NCBI GenBank assembly: GCA_934513685.1
Contig: CAKSWY010000002.1
Coordinates: 57,946-121,945, forward strand
Length of the DNA: 64,000 nt
From: an uncultured Oscillospiraceae bacterium
Lineage (GTDB): Bacteria; Bacillota; Clostridia; Oscillospirales; Ruminococcaceae
Reading direction: 5' to 3'
The notes beneath the pieces are model-generated. The model searched no databases and was not told where the DNA came from. It saw only the letters and a list, made by a program, of their open reading frames with translations. Both the position numbers and the translations under genes were made by a program. Below are positions 35,447 through 44,210 of this stretch, piece after piece. The stretch's first letter is position 1; each line of letters begins with the position of its first letter.

Positions 35447-37024
35447 ATGTCAGAAATGTTCTGCTTTCAATGTCAGCAAACCGCGGGCGGCAGCGGCTGT
35501 GTGCGCACCGGCGTTTGCGGCAAGCAGCCCGAAACCGCCACCCTGCAGGATGCGCTGGTCTGCCGGCTGATCCAGCTGGCCGAGGCGTGCCTTCGGCAGG
35601 GGCAATTCCCGGAAACGGTCACCCGCCTTCTGGTGGACGGCCTGTTTACCACGCTCACCAACGTCAACTTTGACGATGAAGCCATCCGCGCCTTCACCAG
35701 CCGGGTGGAAGAGGCCCTGCTTCAGCAGAATGGTGCCTTGAAAGAGGGACCCATTGACTGGCTTTGGCAGGGGGAAACGGATGTGGTGTCTCTGCGCTCT
35801 ACCCTTCTGTTCGGCCTGAAGGGCATGGCAGCCTACGCGCACCACGCCATGAATCTTGGCTACCGGGACGAGCAGGTCAGCGCCTGGTTTTATAAGGGGC
35901 TGGCCGCCCTGCACCAGCCCCACAGCACCGAGGAATGGCTGAATCTTATTCTGGAGTTTGGCAAGGTAAACTACCAGTGCATGGCCCTTTTGGATAAGGC
36001 CAACACCGGCACCTTCGGCGACCCGGTGCCCACGCGGGTCCATGTGGACGTCAAGGAGGGGCCGTTCATCGTGGTTTCGGGGCACGACCTGGAGGATCTG
36101 CACCAGCTCTTGGAGCAGACCGCCGGAACGGGCATTCAGGTGTACACCCATTGCGAAATGCTGCCCGCCCACGGGTACCCCAAGTTAAAGCAGTACCCCC
36201 ATCTGGCCGGCAACTTCGGCACCGCCTGGCAGAACCAGCAGCAGGAGTTCGATGCACTGCCCGCCCCGATTCTGTTCACGACCAACTGCCTGATGCCGCC
36301 CCGGCCCAGCTACGCCGACCGGGTGTACACCACCTCGGTGGTGGGCTACAAGGGCCTGCGGCACATCACCGCGGACGAGCAGGGCCATAAGGACTTCACC
36401 CCGCTGATCGAGCAGGCCCTTGCTCTGGGCGGATACGACACCGACCAAAGCATGAGCGGCATCAACGGCGGGCATATGCTCACCACCGGATTTGCCCGGG
36501 CAGCCGTGCTTCGCCAGGCCCCGCAGCTGCTGGAGGCCATTCGCAGCGGTGCCGTAAAGCACATCTTTCTGGTGGGCGGCTGTGATGGCGCGCACCCCGG
36601 GCGCAACTACTACACGGAATTTGTAAAGCGTACCCCGATGGACTCGCTGGTTCTGACGCTGGCCTGCGGCAAATACCGTTTCAACGATCTGGATCTGGGC
36701 GAAATCGGCGGCATTCCCCGCATTCTGGATGTGGGCCAGTGCAACGACGCATACAGCGCCGTCCAGATCGCCCTGGCTCTGGCGGAGGCCTTCGGCTGCA
36801 CCATCAACGAGCTGCCTCTCACGCTGGTGCTTTCCTGGTACGAACAGAAGGCGGTCTGCATTCTGCTTACCCTGCTGGCGCTGGGTGTCAAAAACATTTA
36901 CCTCGGCCCCACCCTTCCGGCCTTTTTGTCCGAAACCGTGGTGAAAACGCTGGTGGAGGCTTACAACCTGCAGCCCATCACCGACCCGCAGCAGGATCTG
37001 GACGCCATTCTGCACCGGGGCTGA
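35447..37024 (+). CDS. hcp: Hydroxylamine reductase / hybrid-cluster protein
   Basis: A 525-aa iron-sulphur protein of anaerobes that reduces hydroxylamine or nitric oxide and protects against nitrosative stress. The N-terminal cluster motif C6-x2-C9-x8-C18-x5-C24 is intact. Ligands of the hybrid Fe-S-O cluster appear in INGGHM, FTTNCLMPP, VGGCDGAHPGRNYYTEF, LACGKYRFN and WYEQKAVCILL. The ATG at 35447 is preceded by GGGAGGA. There is no hcr reductase gene next to it, so electrons probably come from another donor. It stands between two terminators as a single unit. Confidence 0.96.
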   Translation: MSEMFCFQCQQTAGGSGCVRTGVCGKQPETATLQDALVCRLIQLAEACLRQGQFPETVTRLLVDGLFTTLTNVNFDDEAIRAFTSRVEEALLQQNGALKEGPIDWLWQGETDVVSLRSTLLFGLKGMAAYAHHAMNLGYRDEQVSAWFYKGLAALHQPHSTEEWLNLILEFGKVNYQCMALLDKANTGTFGDPVPTRVHVDVKEGPFIVVSGHDLEDLHQLLEQTAGTGIQVYTHCEMLPAHGYPKLKQYPHLAGNFGTAWQNQQQEFDALPAPILFTTNCLMPPRPSYADRVYTTSVVGYKGLRHITADEQGHKDFTPLIEQALALGGYDTDQSMSGINGGHMLTTGFARAAVLRQAPQLLEAIRSGAVKHIFLVGGCDGAHPGRNYYTEFVKRTPMDSLVLTLACGKYRFNDLDLGEIGGIPRILDVGQCNDAYSAVQIALALAEAFGCTINELPLTLVLSWYEQKAVCILLTLLALGVKNIYLGPTLPAFLSETVVKTLVEAYNLQPITDPQQDLDAILHRG

Positions 37025-37049
37025 GGGCTATATCCCGTAAAAAATGCGC

Positions 37050-37098
37050 AAAAGCTCCGGAGAACCATCCGAACGGACCGTTCTCCGGAGCTTTTTTG
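37050..37098. terminator. Bidirectional terminator after hcp
   Basis: AAGCTCCGGAGAAC (37052-37065) pairs with GTTCTCCGGAGCTT (37080-37093), followed by TTTTGATT and preceded by an A-run. It serves hcp and the convergent ABC permease. Confidence 0.88.
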
Positions 37099-37126
37099 AT
37101 TGCTTTTCGTCTTGCCGTCCGGCCGC

Positions 37127-38569
37127 TTACTCGCGGCGAATGGCTTCCAGTGCGCTGATCTTCACCGCCCGGTTGGCCGGAACCACGCCGGACACCAGAC
37201 CCACCAGCGTCGAGAACGCCAGCGCAGCCAGCACCAGCCACAGCGGAATGATGGAGATCTGCCCGCCGGAGGCCCCCAGTGAACCGAAGGCATCCAGCAT
37301 CCCCGAGGACATTCCGTCGCCACTCATCATCATCGAACTGACGTTGTTCAGGATGAACGAGAGCAGGTAGCTGAAGGCCACACCCACGATGCCGCCCAGC
37401 AGGCCGATGGCCCCGGCCTCAAACAGGAACATCGTGCGGATGTTGTTCAGCTCACAGCCCAACACCTTCATTACACCGATTTCCTTCGTGCGCTCGTAAA
37501 TGGCCATGGTCATGGTGTTGGCAATGTTCAGCGCCGCCACCAGCAGGGCCACCGCCGCCGTGCCGCCCAGAATCATCTGGCTCTTTGCCACCTGTGCCTG
37601 CATATCCTCACGGATCTGCGTCATGGAATAGGTCTCGTAGCCCTGATCCTTGATCCAGCTTTCCACGTCGGACACATTATCCACCTCGTCCACTTTCACG
37701 TAGACTTCCTGGTAGCCGTTGTCCTTCTCCTGCATCATGACGCCGTTGGAGATCATATAGCTCTGGCTCTGGCGTTTTTTGGTGCCGGAAAGCTTCTGGT
37801 AGGCCTCTTCCAGCATCTTCATGTCGGACAGGCGCAGCACCATACCGCTGTCGGTAAAATAATGTTTGCTGTAATCGCTGACGAAGGTGCCCACCACCAC
37901 CAGGTCATAGTCCTGGGTCTTTTCCTTGCCGTTGTTGTCGGTGTAGGAAAGGCGCAGGGTCATCTTGTCCTTGTTCACATCCACAAAGGGCTGCACCAGA
38001 TTGCCGTTGGCATCCGTCTGCCCCTGATAGATCTGCCGCTTGCCGCTGTTGTAGCTTTTGCGGGTATCCTCAAAGTTGTAGGCAAAGTTTTCGCCCACCA
38101 TGACCGGAATTTTATTCTTGCCAAGACTCATGTCGCTGGTGAAAAAGGTACCATCGGCCAGATCAAAGCCCATCTTTTCCAGTGCATCCGGGTCGGCGCC
38201 GTAGCACTGCCACACGCCGGTTTCGTAGCGGCCGTTTTTGCCGGAAAGGATCTTGCCGTTCAGATCATTGGGCTGATAATAAGGCGTGACCGCCACCACA
38301 TGATCCAGCGAGCGGATCTGATTCAGCATCTCGTCGTTCAGGGCCGGAGTTTCGGTTGCGCCATAGGCATAGTTGTAGATCTGAATCTGGGTCAGGTCAC
38401 CCCAACTGGCCAGCATGGCCTCGTTGTTTACGTTGGTGGCAATTCCCAGGCTGATCATCACCACAATGGCGCAGGTGCCCACCACCACACCAATGATGGT
38501 CAGGGCCGTGCGGCCCTTGCGGCGGCGAAGGTTGTCTGTGCTGAGCCGCAGCAGATCAGATATCTTCAT
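37127..38569 (-). CDS. ABC transporter permease, MacB/FtsX family
   Basis: A 480-aa type VII ABC permease. The start is the ATG at 38569 (MKISDLLRLSTDNLRRRKGRTAL), inside the end of the preceding gene (14-bp overlap). TM1 (ALTIIGVVVGTCAIVVMISLG) is followed by a large extracytoplasmic domain of about 300 aa, then three C-terminal membrane helices with the FtsX signature (IYERTKEIGVMKVLGCELNNIRTMFLFEAG). Together with the ATPase at 40060-40914 and the secreted partner at 38556-40046 it forms a MacB-like system. Such systems in Gram-positives export peptides or act mechanically on the envelope. Confidence 0.92.
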   Translation of the reverse strand: MKISDLLRLSTDNLRRRKGRTALTIIGVVVGTCAIVVMISLGIATNVNNEAMLASWGDLTQIQIYNYAYGATETPALNDEMLNQIRSLDHVVAVTPYYQPNDLNGKILSGKNGRYETGVWQCYGADPDALEKMGFDLADGTFFTSDMSLGKNKIPVMVGENFAYNFEDTRKSYNSGKRQIYQGQTDANGNLVQPFVDVNKDKMTLRLSYTDNNGKEKTQDYDLVVVGTFVSDYSKHYFTDSGMVLRLSDMKMLEEAYQKLSGTKKRQSQSYMISNGVMMQEKDNGYQEVYVKVDEVDNVSDVESWIKDQGYETYSMTQIREDMQAQVAKSQMILGGTAAVALLVAALNIANTMTMAIYERTKEIGVMKVLGCELNNIRTMFLFEAGAIGLLGGIVGVAFSYLLSFILNNVSSMMMSGDGMSSGMLDAFGSLGASGGQISIIPLWLVLAALAFSTLVGLVSGVVPANRAVKISALEAIRRE

Positions 38570-40046
38570 CCTCGTCCTCCAGTGTTCCCAGCGCCTTTTC
38601 CTTGCGCTTTTTGCGGACAAACACTACCACACCGGCAATCACAGCAACCACGGCCACGCCGATGAGCGCCTTTGCCCAGATGGGCAGGCCGGTCTTTTCC
38701 GGCTCCACCATGCCCGGGTCAAAATCGTCCATGCCGTCATCGTAGGAGGGCATTTCCTGCACGTCGCAGGAGAAGTCCTTGGTCATGGTCTTGACGTTGC
38801 CCTGATCGTCCTCGTAGCTCAGGGTGATGGTGCCCTTCAGCGTACCGGTATTGTTGGCCTGCACGTTGAAATCCACCGAGTTTTCGGTGCCGGCGGCAAT
38901 GTTGCCCAGATACTGGCTCTGGCCGGGGTTGGCGATGTTGTCGCCGCTGATCTCCGCCGAGAGGTTGTTGATGGAGCTTTTGCCCTTGTTGACAAACGTC
39001 AGGGACACATAGCCTTCCTCGCCCAGGTACATGGTCTCGGGGGCTTCCAGATTGGTCAGTTCAAAGCGCTCGGGCTGCACCACGGGAACGGTCACGTTGG
39101 TGGAGGAGGACACGGCCACGCCGGTGTCCTTGCCCACCGCCGAGAGGGAGACCCCCACGGTGGCCACGCCGCCGGTGAAGTTTGCGCCCGGCAGCAGCTG
39201 GAAGCTGACGCTGGTGCTGCTTCCGGCCGCCATGCTGCCCACATAGGCGGTGCTGTTGCCGCTGGCCAGGGTCACACCCTCCGGCAGCGCCAGGGTAACC
39301 AGCAGGTCGGTCAGGGCCTCATCACCGGAGGTGCTCAGAATGTCCAGCGTCATGGTGCACTCATTGCCCGCCAGAGCGGTGCCCGCGGCCGCGCCCTGGG
39401 CCGAAGTGGTGATCTTATTGCCGCGCACCAGAATGGAGGGGGTGCGGCTGTTGTCCTTGGTGGTGGTAACGCACTGCCCCATGGCGTGGCTCACGCTGCC
39501 TTGGGCCAGTATCGATCCCACATAAGAGATGTCCACATTAAAATTGTTGTCGCCGCCGTTGTAGATCACATCCCGGAACAACAGCACGTAGCAGCCTTCC
39601 ACTGTATCAACCTGGCTCACCTCAGCCAGACCGGTGTAAGTAAACGCGGCGGTGTTCACACGGGCCGCAATGTGTTTAGCCTGAAGGCTGGTGCCCACAA
39701 TGGACGGATCCACAACGCTGAGAACCACATTTACACGGTCGCCCTTTTCCACCTTGGTCACTTCACCGCCTGCCGAATTGGTCAGAGCATACGCTGTCAG
39801 ATACGGAGCCGCCGCCGTAGGCGGCGCCGGAGTAGGCTCCGGAGTGGGCGGCGGAGTGGGGTTGCCACCAGTACCGCTTCCGCTACCACCTGCTCCATCT
39901 CCCTGTTCCGTGCTCCCCGACGAGGCGGTTGAGGTAGAACTCGAGCTGCCTTTATTCCCTTCCGCAAAAGCCGTCATGCTCAGCAGCATGGCCAGGCTGG
40001 TCACCGCGGCAAGCAGCCGGCCCAGAGTTTTCATCCGTTTGTTCAT
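38556..40046 (-). CDS. Secreted ABC-partner protein with repeated Ig-like (NEW3/CARDB-like) domains and a C-terminal membrane anchor
   Basis: A 496-aa protein from ATG 40046, with AAGGAG upstream. It has a signal peptide (LLAAVTSLAMLLSMTAFA), a low-complexity S/T/G then P/T linker, and three or more beta-sandwich repeats of the NEW3/COG1361 kind (EQGDR-type VEKGDRVNVVLSVVDP; GNECTMTLDILSTSGDEALTDLLVTLALPEGV; YLGEEGYVSLTFVNKGKSSINNLSAEISG). A C-terminal helix (LIGVAVVAVIAGVVVFV) is followed by a KKRKEK stop-transfer and an acidic tail. It sits between the ATPase and the permease, overlapping the latter. It may be an extracytoplasmic adapter or substrate-binding module. Confidence 0.82.
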   Translation of the reverse strand: MNKRMKTLGRLLAAVTSLAMLLSMTAFAEGNKGSSSSTSTASSGSTEQGDGAGGSGSGTGGNPTPPPTPEPTPAPPTAAAPYLTAYALTNSAGGEVTKVEKGDRVNVVLSVVDPSIVGTSLQAKHIAARVNTAAFTYTGLAEVSQVDTVEGCYVLLFRDVIYNGGDNNFNVDISYVGSILAQGSVSHAMGQCVTTTKDNSRTPSILVRGNKITTSAQGAAAGTALAGNECTMTLDILSTSGDEALTDLLVTLALPEGVTLASGNSTAYVGSMAAGSSTSVSFQLLPGANFTGGVATVGVSLSAVGKDTGVAVSSSTNVTVPVVQPERFELTNLEAPETMYLGEEGYVSLTFVNKGKSSINNLSAEISGDNIANPGQSQYLGNIAAGTENSVDFNVQANNTGTLKGTITLSYEDDQGNVKTMTKDFSCDVQEMPSYDDGMDDFDPGMVEPEKTGLPIWAKALIGVAVVAVIAGVVVFVRKKRKEKALGTLEDEDEDI

Positions 40047-40059
40047 GCGTCCATTCTCC

Positions 40060-40914
40060 TTACTTTGCATTGCGTTTTATCTTGATCGGGTTCTTAAAAA
40101 GATGCTTGCTGTGTCGGGCCTGTTTGCTGCCGCTGTCCTCTTTTTCATGGGCCAGTGCATCGGCCACATTCAGATCGTCCAGCTGATCCACCCCAAGGGC
40201 GGCCCGGCCCGCGGCCTTTTCTTCTTCGGTCAGCACACGGTCGCTCTGCACGTTGCCGTCCGAAATGGTCACCACCCGATCGGCACAGCCCGCCAGCTCC
40301 CGCTCGTGGGTTACCATCACAAAGGTAATGCCGTTTTCCTTGGCCATTTTCAGGATACGCCCCAGCACCTTCCGGGTGGTCACCGTATCCAGGTTGCCGG
40401 TGGGCTCGTCGGCAAAAATCACCTTGGGCTTGCACACAAACGCCCGGGCAATGCCCACGCGCTGCTGCTGGCCGCCGCTCATCTCCGTGGGGCGGTGGTC
40501 TGCACGGGAGGCAAGCCCCATGCGGGCCAGCTCAGCCTTGGCCAGTTCCAGCCGCGTTTTTCGGTCCACTCCCTGAAACATCAGCGGCAGGGCCACATTT
40601 TCGGCCGCCGTCATGCTGCCCAGCAGGTTGTAGCTTTGAAAAATGAACCCCAGATGCGCCTGCCGGAATTTTGCCAGAGAGTTTTCGTCCATCTCGCTGA
40701 TGCAGTGCTTACCGATAAACACCTGGCCGCGGGTCGGCTTTTCCAGGCCCGCCAGCTGGTTCAGCAGCGTGGATTTGCCGCTGCCGGAAGCACCGACGAT
40801 GCAGCAGAACTCCCCCGGCTCAATGGCCAGCGAAACATCGTTCAGGGCCACCACTTTTTCTTTGCCCACGCGGTACACCTTGCGCAGGTGCTCCACCCGG
40901 ATAATGGGCGCCAT
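40060..40914 (-). CDS. ABC transporter ATP-binding protein, MacB/LolD type
   Basis: A 284-aa ATPase with Walker A (IVGASGSGKSTLLNQL), a Q-loop (FIFQSYNLLG), the signature MSGGQQQRVGIARAF, and Walker B (VIFADEPTGNLD) followed by VTHERELAGCADRVVTI. A charged C-terminal extension of about 50 residues (from about 235, LTEEEKAAGRAALGVDQL) exceeds the usual 225-230 aa. It is first of the three transporter genes; the YdcF-type gene ends 13 bp upstream, so all four may share a transcript. Confidence 0.95.
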   Translation of the reverse strand: MAPIIRVEHLRKVYRVGKEKVVALNDVSLAIEPGEFCCIVGASGSGKSTLLNQLAGLEKPTRGQVFIGKHCISEMDENSLAKFRQAHLGFIFQSYNLLGSMTAAENVALPLMFQGVDRKTRLELAKAELARMGLASRADHRPTEMSGGQQQRVGIARAFVCKPKVIFADEPTGNLDTVTTRKVLGRILKMAKENGITFVMVTHERELAGCADRVVTISDGNVQSDRVLTEEEKAAGRAALGVDQLDDLNVADALAHEKEDSGSKQARHSKHLFKNPIKIKRNAK

Positions 40915-40927
40915 AGAACCACCTCAC

Positions 40928-41755
40928 TTACTTGATTTGCAAACGCCCCACCATTCCGTGCATCCAGCCGGCGGCCGAGGATTTGAACACCCAATAATAC
41001 AATACCGCAAACACTTCGCGGAAATAACAGGGCAGCACCGCCGAGGCATTGATGGATGCGGGCAGTTTGTCCACATCCGTAAAGCCTGCCATGGCTGCAT
41101 ATTTGCCCGCCCGGTAGCAATGGAATGCATTGGTCACCAGCACCACCGGGTCACTGGCAGAAATCCCTCGCTCCGCCAGAAGCGGCCGGGAAAAGGCGAA
41201 ATTCTCTTCGGTGGAGGTACTGGCGCATTCCGCCAGAACCTGTTCCTCCGGCACGCCCTTTTCCACCAGATACTGCTTCATAGCGCGGCCTTCCGGAATG
41301 GTTTCGCCGGGGCCTTGCCCGCCGGCGACCACCAGCAGCGTCTCCGGATGATCCTGCCAATACGCATACGCCGCATCCAGCCGGCATTTCAGCAGGCTGG
41401 TAATGCGCTCGCCCCGCAGGCCGGCCCCCAGTACGATCACCGCCTTTTTTTCGCCTTTCGGCTGGTCAGAATATCCGCTGACCGCCACAAAGGCAAGCAG
41501 GCACACAAACACGGCCATGCCGCAACCAAACAGAATGGCCAGCACCCGCCCCACCCCGTGGGAGCAGAACCGGTGAATGGGTTCATGCCAGATGGCATAC
41601 ACCAGCAGCCCGGCGGCCAGCCCATCGGTGAGCCATACGCCCAGGTTGCCGTTTGTGCCCCGCACATGGCGCACCACGCAGGAGGCACACAGCACCAGCG
41701 CCGCACACCAGACAAGCGCCAACAACAAGGAATGCTTCATCATGTACTTTTTCAT
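40928..41755 (-). CDS. YdcF/SanA-like membrane protein (DUF218)
   Basis: A 275-aa protein with four N-terminal hydrophobic segments (LLLALVWCAALVLCASCVV; LTDGLAAGLLVYAI; GRVLAILFGCGMAVFVCLLAFVAV) and a cytosolic or extracytoplasmic DUF218 domain. The domain starts KKAVIVLGAGLRGERITSLLKCRLDAAYAY and continues VVAGGQGPGETIPEGRAMKQYLVEKGV and ECASTSTEENFAFSRPLL. DUF218 proteins (ElyC, SanA) act in envelope or polyprenyl-carrier metabolism. The start is uncertain: ATG 41755 lacks a clear Shine-Dalgarno and the frame is open upstream. Confidence 0.85.
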   Translation of the reverse strand: MKKYMMKHSLLLALVWCAALVLCASCVVRHVRGTNGNLGVWLTDGLAAGLLVYAIWHEPIHRFCSHGVGRVLAILFGCGMAVFVCLLAFVAVSGYSDQPKGEKKAVIVLGAGLRGERITSLLKCRLDAAYAYWQDHPETLLVVAGGQGPGETIPEGRAMKQYLVEKGVPEEQVLAECASTSTEENFAFSRPLLAERGISASDPVVLVTNAFHCYRAGKYAAMAGFTDVDKLPASINASAVLPCYFREVFAVLYYWVFKSSAAGWMHGMVGRLQIK

Positions 41756-41788
41756 CTCACATACGCTTGTGCAGGAGCCGCACCCCAA

Positions 41789-41864
41789 CAAAAAAGGGGC
41801 GGGCGCCGAGGCCGGACCAACCGCCGGAATGTGTTTGCCCGGCATCCGCCTCAGCGCCCGCCCC
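41789..41864 (-). terminator. Large hairpin, terminator on the minus strand
   Basis: GGGGCGGGCGCCGAGGC (41796-41812) pairs with GCCTCAGCGCCCGCCCC (41848-41864), one mismatch, with a run of T on the minus strand (41795-41789). It lies between the RNA methyltransferase gene and the YdcF-type gene and would end the former's transcript. Confidence 0.75.
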
Positions 41865-41979
41865 TGGCTGCTTCGGAAAGCTCTCTCCGAGAGCTTCACT
41901 ATTATTAGAACGGGTCCTCTTGCACAATTATTTCAAAATTTTCAAATTTATTTCTTGTTTTTTATATATTTTCGTTTCT

Positions 41980-43119
41980 TCAACCTTTTTTCTTCTCACC
42001 GGTGCGCGGCTGATAATACATGTACACCTGGCAGGGAATCATGCCGTTGTACAGCTTGCGGCGGCGGGCCGCCTTTTTACCGAAGTGCCGCTCAAAGTCC
42101 GCGTCCGCCGTGATGACGTACAGGCCCTGTCCGGGGTTCTGCTCCCAGCGGCTTCCCAGAACACCGGCCAGCTTGGCCGCCGTTTCCAGGTCGCCCAGGC
42201 GCTCACCGTAGGGCGGGTTCGTCAGCACCGTGGCGGCTACATCCGGCACAAAGTCTGCTACGTCCGCCACCTCAAAATGGCAGCGTTCGCCCACGCCCGC
42301 CAGCTTGGCATTCTGCGTGGCCAGCTCGACGGCGGCGGGGTCAATGTCCCAGCCGCGGCCCTCAAAGGCGGCATCCATGCGCACCTCGCTCAGGGCTTTC
42401 TCCCGCTGCTCGGCCCAAACCTTCTGGGGAATAAAGCCGTAATGCTCCGCGCAGAACCGGCGGCGCAGGCCGGGGGCGATGTTCATGGCTTTTTGAGCTG
42501 CCTCGATCACCATCGTGCCGCTGCCGCAGAAGGGGTCCTGCACCAGCGTATCGCGGCGCACGCGGCCCAGGTCCGCAATGGCAGCCGCCAGCGTCTCCTT
42601 GATGGGGGCACCGGTGGCGTTGCGGCGGTAGCCCCGCTTGTGCAGGCCGTCGCCGGAGGTATCCAGCATGATCTCCACCCGGTTTTTGCGGATGGAGAAC
42701 CGCAGCTTGTACAGCGCACCGGTTTCGGGCAGGGTGAGCACCTTGTGGCCTTTTTTCAGCCGCTCGACCACAGCCTTTTTCACGATCTTTTGGCAGGCCG
42801 GAACGCTGGAAAGAATGCTGGACAGGCTGGAGCCTTTCACCGGGAACTGAGCATCGGCGGGCAGCAGCTCCTCCCACGGAATGGCATACACCCCGTCGAA
42901 CAGCTCGTCAAAGGTGGTGGCGGTGTAGCTCTTCAGCAGCAGCAGCACCCGCTCGGCACAGCGCAGGTTCAGGTTTGCTGCCGCAATGATCTCCGGCCCG
43001 CCGGTGAATGCAATGCGGCCGTCAGTAACCTGCACATCTTCCGCGCCGATGCGCCGCACCTCAAAGGCAGCGGTGGACTCGGTGCCGAAATAGCAGGGAG
43101 CAATCAGATGATACTTCAC
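41980..43119 (-). CDS. THUMP-domain class I RNA methyltransferase (RlmL/YpsC-like)
   Basis: A 379-aa SAM-dependent methyltransferase. The N-terminal THUMP-containing RNA-binding half (YHLIAPCYFGTESTAAFEVRRIG; CAERVLLLL) is followed by the UPF0020 catalytic domain. That domain carries QDPFCGSGTMVIEAA, RGWDIDPAAVELATQNAKLAGV and the N6/N2-methylation motif NPPYGERLGD. Family members methylate N2 of guanosine in 23S rRNA (RlmL G2445 or equivalent). Length agrees with the Firmicutes YpsC version, lacking the C-terminal RlmK part of E. coli. Confidence 0.93.
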   Translation of the reverse strand: MKYHLIAPCYFGTESTAAFEVRRIGAEDVQVTDGRIAFTGGPEIIAAANLNLRCAERVLLLLKSYTATTFDELFDGVYAIPWEELLPADAQFPVKGSSLSSILSSVPACQKIVKKAVVERLKKGHKVLTLPETGALYKLRFSIRKNRVEIMLDTSGDGLHKRGYRRNATGAPIKETLAAAIADLGRVRRDTLVQDPFCGSGTMVIEAAQKAMNIAPGLRRRFCAEHYGFIPQKVWAEQREKALSEVRMDAAFEGRGWDIDPAAVELATQNAKLAGVGERCHFEVADVADFVPDVAATVLTNPPYGERLGDLETAAKLAGVLGSRWEQNPGQGLYVITADADFERHFGKKAARRRKLYNGMIPCQVYMYYQPRTGEKKKG

Positions 43120-43247
43120 GTTTCTTTTCCTCTCTGGGTCTCAAATTCATGGCGCTGCGCCGGAAAACGCCCCGCCGCGGCTGCCGGTTTTCTTCATTTT
43201 ATCCGCGGTTCGTCCGCAAATGCAACATTTGCACACGCCGCCACAAC

Positions 43248-43285
43248 ACAAAAGCAGCCGCTGGGGTGGCCCCGGGCGGCTGTTG
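43248..43285 (-). terminator. Terminator after the S1-domain gene
   Basis: On the minus strand CAGCCGC (43282-43276) pairs with GCGGCTG (43261-43255), followed by CTTTTGTGTTG. Confidence 0.6.
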
Positions 43286-43296
43286 CATCGGTATGC

Positions 43297-43776
43297 TTAC
43301 CGCTTGCGGGAGTATCCCCCGCCGCGGCGGTTTTCCGTGACACGTTTCAGGTCAGAGATTTTCTCTTCGCTCTGGCTCTTAAAGCGGGCCATCATGTCCT
43401 CAAAGCTCATATCGCCCTGGGGCTGGCTGCGCTTGGGCTGCCACACCCGGCCTCCATCGGCCCGCTGGGGGCGGCTGCCGCCCGGTCGGCCCTGCCCGCC
43501 GGCCCGACCGCCCTGCTGGGGCCGGGGCGCACGGGGCTGCTGGGGCAGCGTGCGCTTGATGGAGAGGGCGATTTTGCCGTCCTCCGCAATGTTGATGACC
43601 TTCACCTTGACCGTCTGGCCTTCTTCCAGCACGGTGGAAAGATCCTGAATGAATTCGTTGGACACCTCAGAAATGTGCACCATTCCCGTTTTGCCCTCGG
43701 GCAGGGCCACAAATGCGCCAAACTTCTTAACGCCGGTGACCTTACCTTCTAAAATGCTACCTACCTCAAACTGCAA
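43297..43776 (-). CDS. yabR: S1 RNA-binding domain protein (YabR-like)
   Basis: A 159-aa protein with one N-terminal S1 domain (VGSILEGKVTGVKKFGAFVALPEGKTGMVHISEVSNEFI, to about residue 72) and a disordered R/G/Q/P-rich tail. I chose the TTG at 43776, with AAAGGGG 9 bp upstream; it matches the family N-terminus (MQFEVGSILEGKV), while the longer frame adds 18 unrelated residues. YabR/CvfD-type proteins bind ribosomes or mRNA. It is last in the mazG-hup-yabO-yabP-yabQ-divIC-yabR cluster, as in Bacillus. Confidence 0.9.
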   Translation of the reverse strand: MQFEVGSILEGKVTGVKKFGAFVALPEGKTGMVHISEVSNEFIQDLSTVLEEGQTVKVKVINIAEDGKIALSIKRTLPQQPRAPRPQQGGRAGGQGRPGGSRPQRADGGRVWQPKRSQPQGDMSFEDMMARFKSQSEEKISDLKRVTENRRGGGYSRKR

Positions 43777-43851
43777 TGCACGAAACCCCTTTTTGTCGTG
43801 TGTGAACTCCTTCGGCCCGCAAACGGGCAATCGCCCGGCCGAAGGGTGCGG

Positions 43852-44160
43852 TCACTTCCCGCTGATGTCGTAAAAAATCCGCTCACTGGGGCGGGCATAG
43901 CCCAGATCATCCCGGGCCGCCCGTTCAATGATTGCGTCATCGTTTCCGCTGCCGTCGCCGATCAGCCGCTGCAGCTCTTCGTTTTCCTGCTGCTTCTGCG
44001 TAACCTGCTCCTGCACATCGCTCAGTTCCTGCCGCTTGGCCGTGATCTGCACCTGGTTGTAGATCAGTGTTCCCACCAGATACACCGCGAGCACCGCGAT
44101 CAGCCCTTTGCTCAGCGTGCCGGAAAGGCCGGCGCGCCGCTTTTTCTGTGCTTTTTTCAC
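43852..44160 (-). CDS. divIC: Septum formation initiator DivIC/FtsB
   Basis: A 102-aa bitopic divisome protein: a short basic cytoplasmic tail, one TM helix (LSKGLIAVLAVYLVGTLIYN), then a coiled coil (ITAKRQELSDVQEQVTQKQQENEELQRLI). The end DDAIIERAARDDLGYARPSERIFYD is the usual DivIC/FtsB C-terminus. I chose GTG 44160 because AGGAGG lies 8 bp upstream; the GTG at 44169 would overlap that site. DivIC works with FtsL and DivIB to activate septal wall synthesis. It follows yabQ as in Bacillus. Confidence 0.93.
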   Translation of the reverse strand: MKKAQKKRRAGLSGTLSKGLIAVLAVYLVGTLIYNQVQITAKRQELSDVQEQVTQKQQENEELQRLIGDGSGNDDAIIERAARDDLGYARPSERIFYDISGK

Positions 44161-44210
44161 GCAGGCCACCTCCTTCGCCGCCGTGACGTTCAGCTTCTCC
44201 GCCTCATGAC

